From Cyclobacteriaceae bacterium (GTDB lineage: Bacteria > Bacteroidota > Bacteroidia > Cytophagales > Cyclobacteriaceae), in NCBI GenBank assembly GCA_958296015.1, contig CATQIH010000015.1, positions 1 to 64,000 of the forward strand: a stretch of 64,000 nt of DNA, given 5' to 3'. Of this stretch, positions 58,498 through 64,000 are shown piece by piece. A program made the translations under genes and the position numbers. Below the pieces are notes generated by a model. It was given only the letters and a program-made list of their open reading frames with translations. It was not told the DNA's origin and did no database searches. Positions within the stretch are counted from its first letter, which is position 1. Each line of letters opens with the position of its first letter.

Positions 58498-59238
58498 TCA
58501 GTCTGTCAGAAACGTCTCCCAGGTTTGGGCTACTCCTCCTATTGGGTCATGAGGCTCTTCCCTGCCAAACCAGTCGAGGATTTCCTTCTTCTGGCTGCGA
58601 AACGCTACCAGGGCTTCAATCTTTTGCTGCATCACCGGCTGAATATCCAGTCGCCAGGGCTTTAGCACACTATCCGACATCATTTCCTGTGTTTTAGGAT
58701 CGTCTTTCCAGATCATATACTCCACACGGTTGGCAGCATACGGCAGTTGGTCCAAAGCCTGCTGCATAACCTGCCAGCTTGCATAGTGATCGTCGTAGTG
58801 ATGGTAGCGGCAGGGTATCACCACGGTATCCGGAGAAAAAGCTTCCAGCTCATTCAGGCACAACCTTGATACTTCTTCAAAACCAGGTTCTCCTTTTGCC
58901 GGCACAAGCTGATCCTGTATGCGCAGATAAGCTGCATCTTGTCCGGTAAGCCCCATACTGTGTAGCGCACCGGCCGTTTCCTTTTCTTTGATCTCTCTGA
59001 TCAGTGCTTTTGGAATCACCTGATCTGCCATATGGTTTACATGTCCATGCGTGATGTACAGTATTTTTACGTCAAACCCATATTGCCGCAACAACGTGAT
59101 GGCACCGCCACAGCCTAGTGCCTCATCTTGCGGGTGGGGTGCTACTACCAGGGTCTTTTTCCAGTGGCTCACATAAGAGGCAGGACGAAGGGTATTCTCC
59201 TGCAAAAACTGATGCATGAAATTTTGTGTCGAGAACAT
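58498..59238 (-). CDS. PIG-L-like deacetylase with altered catalytic motif
   Basis: The 246-residue product has the PIG-L/LmbE motif as 'VVAPHPQDEALGCGG'. The usual 'HPDDE' is changed to 'HPQDE', which replaces the Asp that acts as the base in MshB-type enzymes, though the zinc-binding His and second Asp remain. A downstream His is present in 'CRYHHYDDHYASWQV'. It may be a weak or altered deacetylase. It faces the holin-family pair convergently, 9 bp away. Confidence 0.85.
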   Translation of the reverse strand: MFSTQNFMHQFLQENTLRPASYVSHWKKTLVVAPHPQDEALGCGGAITLLRQYGFDVKILYITHGHVNHMADQVIPKALIREIKEKETAGALHSMGLTGQDAAYLRIQDQLVPAKGEPGFEEVSRLCLNELEAFSPDTVVIPCRYHHYDDHYASWQVMQQALDQLPYAANRVEYMIWKDDPKTQEMMSDSVLKPWRLDIQPVMQQKIEALVAFRSQKKEILDWFGREEPHDPIGGVAQTWETFLTD

Positions 59239-59505
59239 AATAAGCGTATGTTAAGGTTTAAAAAAACAATATGAAGTTGCTCTGATATAGCAATGAAGCC
59301 TTGGTTATTGAAGATGTCATCTTGAAAAAGGAAATAACAGTCGTATATATAACCTCATGGAGAAATAGTTAAACACAGCCTGTGGTGACAAAAAATTATC
59401 CTTATGATTTATCTAAGCTATTGTTTTTTTCGCAAAACAAAAACGATATGTTCTTCTTTTTATCAGAATCTACAGCACATTAACACTTATTATATTACAT
59501 ATTTG

Positions 59506-60327
59506 CTATTGATTCATCCGGCGTATCTTTTCCATAGATTGTACCAGTATTTTGTCTACCAGACGAGGAAACAGAAAGTTAGCCAGCCTGTTGAGCTTTC
59601 CTAACCCTGTTAAAACCTGCTTAAATTTTCTTTTTCTTACATGCGCTACAATGGCTCGTGCTACCTGTTGCGGGCTTTGAGCCTTTCGCCCTTCCCGGTC
59701 TTTGAGTTCCAGCAGCGACCCATCGGGTGCGATCACCGTTTTGCCCGGTTCATTGTGCGTGATGCCTACATACACGATACCCACATGAATACCCAATGTA
59801 TGCAGCTCCACCCGCAGCGATTCTGCCATAGAGGTCAGGGCCATTTTGGAAGCACAATACAGGCTGGTTTCAGGAAGCCCACGGATGCCTGCCACACTTG
59901 ATATGAAAATGATACTTCCTTTAGACTGCTCCAGGTACGGAAGGGCCAGTTTGGTAGGATACAGGCAACCCAGAAAGTTGATTTCCATCATCTCTTTGAA
60001 CACCGCAGGGTCTTGCTCCATAAAATAACCCCGCGAAGACTTACCGGCGTTATTAATCAGAATATCTATGCGCCCAAAACGGGCTACTGTGCCTTCAATC
60101 AACCTATGGCAATCGTCTATGCTGCGCATGTCGCCTGCTATGCTGATGGCCTCATAGCCTTGCGCCAGCAGCGAAGCCTCTGTTTCGGCCAGCCGCTCCC
60201 GGTTGCGGCCATTCAATACGATACGAGCACCTTTGGCAGCCAGTTCAAAAGCTGTGGCTTTGCCAATGCCCATACTGGAACCGGTGATAATGGCTACTTT
60301 GCCTGCAAAAAAGCGGTTCTGCATCAT
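59506..60327 (-). CDS. Short-chain dehydrogenase/reductase (SDR)
   Basis: The 273-residue product has the SDR NAD(P) motif 'ITGSSMGIGKAT', 'INNAGKSS', catalytic Ser in 'ISSVAGIRG' and 'YCASKMAL' (YxxxK). Substrate is unknown. Two adjacent ATGs start it at 60327 or 60324. It overlaps the upstream CPBP protease gene's stop by 4 bp, so it is coupled to it. Confidence 0.92.
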   Translation of the reverse strand: MMQNRFFAGKVAIITGSSMGIGKATAFELAAKGARIVLNGRNRERLAETEASLLAQGYEAISIAGDMRSIDDCHRLIEGTVARFGRIDILINNAGKSSRGYFMEQDPAVFKEMMEINFLGCLYPTKLALPYLEQSKGSIIFISSVAGIRGLPETSLYCASKMALTSMAESLRVELHTLGIHVGIVYVGITHNEPGKTVIAPDGSLLELKDREGRKAQSPQQVARAIVAHVRKRKFKQVLTGLGKLNRLANFLFPRLVDKILVQSMEKIRRMNQ

Positions 60328-61055
60328 TGTTTTAGTTTGTAATGCATCTGTGGATGATAGTACACAGCCAGGTAGTCGTTACTCAGCGAAAGGATGACAT
60401 GTACCACCACCGCTACCCAGATGGTGCCGGTGGTGAGGGTAATGAAGCAGATCAGCAGTCCGAAAGGAATGGCACCGATAGTTTCAGGCGGGCCTTTGGG
60501 CAGGTGTACCGCCGAATACATAGCCACATTGATGGCAATGGCAGGCCATACGCCCAGTGTTTGTACACAGACGGTCAGCAAAATACCTCTGAAGAGAAAT
60601 TCGTAAGCAAACAGATAAGATACCGTAGCCAGCGCGTTGAGCAGTACCAGCCGCTTATCCCAGATATTCACCCGGATCATCGGATACATGGCCAGGTTCT
60701 GCGGTCGTTTGCCTGCATTGATGTTGAGCGGAATAATGACGGCGGCTATTCCGCAAATCCACGCCAGCGACAACAGCGTGTTTTGAAAACCCAGCCCGTA
60801 ATCAGTAAGCCTATAAGGCAGCAAGAGCAACGCCACGATGAGAGGAATGATGCCCAAAAACAGCACGCCGGTATATTTCTGAAAGAACACCCAGTTGGCT
60901 TTGGCTATCTGCTCATCATATCTGCGGAAAATTCTGGCCTTATTAGCTGCTGACTCAGCAGTAAACCAATAGATAATAAAACCGATGATAACCAGCCCCA
61001 GGGCAATGACTAGCTGCAAGTCCTGATCTGACATCGTAAATGAAAGCTGATGCAT
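60324..61055 (-). CDS. CPBP-family intramembrane metalloprotease
   Basis: The 243-residue membrane protein has several transmembrane helices and the CPBP motifs 'AYEFLFRGILL' (Glu and Arg) and 'MYSAVHLPKG' (His), and 'VVVHVILSLSND' with another His. A longer frame begins with TTG at 61061; I prefer the ATG at 61055. CPBP proteases cleave within membranes and some act in bacteriocin self-immunity. It is coupled with the SDR gene. Confidence 0.88.
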   Translation of the reverse strand: MHQLSFTMSDQDLQLVIALGLVIIGFIIYWFTAESAANKARIFRRYDEQIAKANWVFFQKYTGVLFLGIIPLIVALLLLPYRLTDYGLGFQNTLLSLAWICGIAAVIIPLNINAGKRPQNLAMYPMIRVNIWDKRLVLLNALATVSYLFAYEFLFRGILLTVCVQTLGVWPAIAINVAMYSAVHLPKGPPETIGAIPFGLLICFITLTTGTIWVAVVVHVILSLSNDYLAVYYHPQMHYKLKQ

Positions 61056-61103
61056 GAACAATGTATAAAGTGTAGTGAAAAATGAGTAAAAATTGCTGTA
61101 GTG

Positions 61104-61757
61104 CTATGCAAAGTAGCACTTTAAGTATTTGATACGGATTCCTTCTGCTACAAAGCGTTTTTCGTAGCCTGTGATGATGTTGTGTTGCCGCTCCGGCATA
61201 TCGGAAGCATGAAAATCATGGGTATAAGTTAAACCGGCAATGTCTTTTCGCTGCTGCAACTGTTCGAGCGTAAAATCAAACAGCTCGGTATTATCTGTCT
61301 TGAAATGCACCCAGCCACCGGGCCTGAGAATATTTTTGTAGATGTCCATAAACCGGGTGCTGGTCAGCCGCCGCTTTTCGTCACGGTCTCTGGGCCGCGG
61401 ATCAGGAAAGGTGATCCAGAGGCTATCGGCTTCTCCGGGTGCTACAAACTGCTCGATGTCCAGTATCATGATTCTCAGAAATGCCACGTTGTGCAGTTGT
61501 TCTTCTTCGGCCACGGTGCTTCCTTTCCATATCCTGGCTCCTTTCACATCTATGCCTACATAATTATTATCGGGAAACAACCGGCCCAGGCCCACAGTGT
61601 ATTCCCCTTTGCCACAGCCTAGTTCCAGCACCAGGGGATGCCCGTTTTCAAAATGCTTGTGCCAGTTACCTTTGATGGTTTCAAAAACAGGCTTACCAGG
61701 TTCTATCACATTCTTCCTGGCAGCATTGTCTGTAAAACGGGCCAACTTACTTCTCAT
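61104..61757 (-). CDS. trmB: tRNA (guanine46-N7)-methyltransferase
   Basis: The 217-residue product has the SAM-binding 'LELGCGKGEYTVGLGRLFPD', 'NNYVGIDVKGARIW' and the TrmB substrate motif 'ITFPDPRPRDRDEKRRLTS'. It forms m7G at position 46 of tRNAs. It ends 49 bp before the CPBP gene's start and follows folC by 3 bp, so it shares a transcript with folC. Confidence 0.93.
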   Translation of the reverse strand: MRSKLARFTDNAARKNVIEPGKPVFETIKGNWHKHFENGHPLVLELGCGKGEYTVGLGRLFPDNNYVGIDVKGARIWKGSTVAEEEQLHNVAFLRIMILDIEQFVAPGEADSLWITFPDPRPRDRDEKRRLTSTRFMDIYKNILRPGGWVHFKTDNTELFDFTLEQLQQRKDIAGLTYTHDFHASDMPERQHNIITGYEKRFVAEGIRIKYLKCYFA

Positions 61758-61760
61758 ATA

Positions 61761-63053
61761 CTATAACTCTTTAATTTCTGCTACTACAAAATTGCTTCCA
61801 CCTACAAAGATCATATCTCTGGGAGCAGCCTGACTTCTAGCCTGCGCCAGGGCTGCTTCCACAGTGGGGTAAGTATCACCTGCCAGGCCAAATGCTGCTG
61901 CGCGTTGGCTGAGCTGCCCGGCAGAAAGGGCACGCGGTACCTGCGCCTGGCAAAAATAGTAACATGCGCCTTTTGGCAAAAGTCTGAGCACTTTTTGTAT
62001 GTCTTTGTCGCCGGAAAAGCCAAGTACCATATGCAAACGGTCGTAGGCGATGGTTTGCAGCTGTGCCACCAGGTAGCGGAAGGCTTCTTCATTGTGGCCG
62101 GTATCGCAAATGGTGAGCGGAGAGGCAGCAAGCTGTTGCCAGCGTCCTTTCAGGCCGGTGAGTGAAGGCACGTGCGCCAGTCCGTCTGCCACATGCTCCT
62201 GTTGAATAGTGAATCCTTGCTCTTTGAGTAGTACAATTACCTGTAAAATGCCAGGCAGGTTCTTTTGCTGGTAGCTTCCGTGCAAGGCGAGTACCAGGTT
62301 TTCATAGACAAGCACTCCCTCTTTTTTGACAGAAAAGCGGTTTCCTGCCTGACCTGGATTTTCCGAAAAAATTTCATACACCTCCTGCGCCACATACAGC
62401 GGTGCCTGCCTTTTTGTGGCAAGTGCCTGAAAAACTGGTAGTGTTTCCTCCTGCTTCTCTCCTATCACCACCGGCACACCTTCTTTGATAATCCCACCTT
62501 TTTCAGAGGCGATCTGAGCCAGGGTATCGCCCAGCATATCGGTATGATCAAGCCCGATGTTGGTGATCAGGCTGACCAGCGGATGGATGATGTTGGTAGA
62601 ATCCAGTCGTCCGCCCAGCCCTACCTCCACTACGGCCACATCTACCTTCTCCTGCGCAAAATGCTCGAAGGCCATCACAACGGTTGTTTCAAAAAAGGAA
62701 GGCTGTACGTGCTCCAGCAGTGCTTTGTGCTGTGCAACAAACTGCACAACAGCCTGGGGTGGTATGGTTTCTCCATTGATTCTGATACGTTCTGTAAAAT
62801 CTTTGAGATGTGGGGAAGTGTACAGTCCGGTTTTGTAGCCGGCACTTTGCAGGATGGCGGCTATGCTATGCGCGCTACTGCCCTTGCCATTGGTACCTGC
62901 CACGTGGATTGATTTGAACTGCTGGTGTGGATTGCCCAGGGCTTCACTTAGCAATAATGTATTGGTCAGGTCTTTTTTGATGGCTGCTTGCCCTATGCGC
63001 TGATACATGGGCAGGCTATGGTACAGATACTGCAAGACTTCCTCGTATGTCAT
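61761..63053 (-). CDS. folC: Bifunctional folylpolyglutamate / dihydrofolate synthase
   Basis: The 430-residue product has the Mur-ligase-type ATP loop 'GTNGKGSSAHS' near residues 53-63, 'HLKDFTERIRINGE', 'GLGGRLDSTN' and the 'DTGHNEEAF' C-terminal motif. It adds glutamates to folates and may make dihydrofolate. The ATG at 63053 lies 14 bp after a TACCTTTG -7 box. trmB follows by 3 bp. Confidence 0.93.
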   Translation of the reverse strand: MTYEEVLQYLYHSLPMYQRIGQAAIKKDLTNTLLLSEALGNPHQQFKSIHVAGTNGKGSSAHSIAAILQSAGYKTGLYTSPHLKDFTERIRINGETIPPQAVVQFVAQHKALLEHVQPSFFETTVVMAFEHFAQEKVDVAVVEVGLGGRLDSTNIIHPLVSLITNIGLDHTDMLGDTLAQIASEKGGIIKEGVPVVIGEKQEETLPVFQALATKRQAPLYVAQEVYEIFSENPGQAGNRFSVKKEGVLVYENLVLALHGSYQQKNLPGILQVIVLLKEQGFTIQQEHVADGLAHVPSLTGLKGRWQQLAASPLTICDTGHNEEAFRYLVAQLQTIAYDRLHMVLGFSGDKDIQKVLRLLPKGACYYFCQAQVPRALSAGQLSQRAAAFGLAGDTYPTVEAALAQARSQAAPRDMIFVGGSNFVVAEIKEL

Positions 63054-63073
63054 ATTCCCTGTCGGTGAAGCTG

Positions 63074-63081
63074 CAAAGGTA
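63074..63081 (-). promoter_or_regulatory. -7 box TACCTTTG for folC-trmB
   Basis: A full TAnnTTTG match on the minus strand, 20 bp before the folC ATG. No clear -33 TTTG was seen at the expected distance. Confidence 0.45.
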
Positions 63082-63259
63082 TACTATTCCGGACAATGAC
63101 GAATATAAGTAACAGGGTTGAGTCATTGTTTGCTCACAATGGCTAAGCAGCAATATTTTTCGTAAATGCAGTTCATCTAAGTGTTGATAGCCAATAACTC
63201 GGCGAACACTTACTTTACGGTTGATCTTCAGAGTGGTGAAAAATATTTAATAGTTTTTC

Positions 63260-64000
63260 TTATATTTCTGAAAGGATTTTTTCAAGGGAGGAGTTGAAAT
63301 CATTAGGATTTTCAAGCATTGGATAACGACAAGTTCCACTTATAGTGTGCAATTCGTAATGGTCGCCTACGTATTTTTTCAGGTATTCTTCGTTGGTAGG
63401 TGAATAGTTTACGTGCAGAAGATATAGTTTTAACCGAAGTTCCTTTAAAAGTTCCGTCTCTCGCTGTGTATACGTAAAGGTGTTTTCGAGCAAAGGTATG
63501 CCCACTTCAGGATCCATTTCCCTAAAATCTGTTACCAATTTAGCGACGAGTTCAGGATTGGTCTCTTTGGTCAACAATACCTCTTTGGCATATTGCTCAC
63601 AGGTGTTCGCAAAATCAGTTTTTAAACTTTCCATGAATTGGTCGATATTCTTTTCGGGCAATGCTACTTCAACATTTTTGAGTTGGTCAATGGCAACCAA
63701 TCCTTTGATTTGGGGTGAATTACTTGCTACCGTCTCAAGCACAACGTCCGCACCGAAAGAATGTCCAATGAGGATTACATTTTTAAGCGAAAGTTTTTTG
63801 ATGAACGCACTAATGTCCTTCCCATAATTTTGGACAGTCTAGTCAGTTCGGTGGTGCGAGGAATTTCCGTGTCCTGCCAAATCAATGGCTAAAACCCGGT
63901 ATTTTTGGGAAAAATAAGATAATTGTTCGTTCCAATATTCTTTGTAAATAAATGCTCTGTGGATGAACAATAGCGTTGTATCTCCTTTTTCGCTGTCAAA
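63260..64000 (-). pseudogene. Decayed alpha/beta hydrolase, cut by window edge
   Basis: The frame entering from the right edge encodes 'LLFIHRAFIYKEYW', 'RVLAIDLAGHGNSS', then an amber TAG (63839-63841) where a Trp codon is expected in 'HRTD*TVQNYG'. It continues with the nucleophile elbow 'GHSFGAD' and the C-terminus to 63260. The usual catalytic His before 'YPMLENP' is Arg here, and the 'HG' near the start is 'HR'. These changes make an active enzyme unlikely. The start is outside the window. Confidence 0.8.

Noticed and set aside
63260-63742. 160-residue frame as an intact protein
   Set aside because: It is only the C-terminal part of an alpha/beta hydrolase, entered from a frame that has an upstream amber stop.

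Overview
The window comes from a Bacteroidota chromosome, most likely order Cytophagales. The gliding-motility ABC transporter genes gldA, gldF and gldG are contiguous (9.6-13.2 kb). Several proteins look like Bacteroidota outer-membrane barrels and lipoproteins, Shine-Dalgarno signals are weak, and several genes have a TAnnTTTG-type -7 box upstream. The genus cannot be fixed from sequence alone. I see no tRNA, rRNA, CRISPR array or transposase.

Layout. 0-5.7 kb: a helix-hairpin-helix (HHH) protein cut by the window edge, a small barrel protein and a 1405-residue lamin-tail/Ig surface protein. 5.8-9.5 kb: an AlbA-type regulator, two coupled Tat-exported sugar-metabolism genes and a beta-carbonic anhydrase. 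9.6-13.2 kb: gldA-gldF-gldG. 13.3-18.4 kb: a giant SF1 helicase and an HHH protein. 18.8 kb: class II fructose-bisphosphate aldolase.

19.8-26.5 kb is an accessory island. It carries an Rpn-like nuclease, a DUF4143 ATPase whose start lies inside a palindrome, and an AT-rich toxin/immunity-like cassette. A 287-bp near-perfect direct repeat flanks the cassette. The outer repeat copy is a detached 3' end of the large barrel gene at 26.5-30.2 kb, which suggests that the cassette arrived by recombination at the end of that gene. 30.2-34.0 kb is a very large membrane histidine kinase, frameshifted near its N-terminus.

34.0-41.6 kb is a cluster of stress and envelope genes: CsbD, DUF2383, App1 phosphatase, a lipid kinase, a lipoprotein, MscS, YtxH, a 51-residue YqaE/Pmp3 protein, DUF4235, DUF2945 and topoisomerase IB. 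41.6-47.0 kb is a five-gene block of phosphorelay proteins, including an NtrC-type sigma-54 activator. 47.3-51.9 kb carries a cyclotransferase-like gene, a second lipid kinase, an LpxH-like phosphoesterase, a glycosyltransferase and a GH1 glycosidase; the last three overlap tightly.

52-57.5 kb has small genes, one of them broken by a 14-bp tandem duplication, three glycosyltransferases and a repeat-rich 780-bp gap. 57.7-63.1 kb holds a holin-family membrane pair, a PIG-L-like deacetylase, an SDR with a CPBP protease, trmB and folC. The right edge is a decayed alpha/beta hydrolase.

The most notable region is the repeat-flanked nuclease-toxin/immunity-like cassette at 22.1-26.8 kb. It has an apparent frameshift between a lipoprotein-type leader half and the nuclease half.
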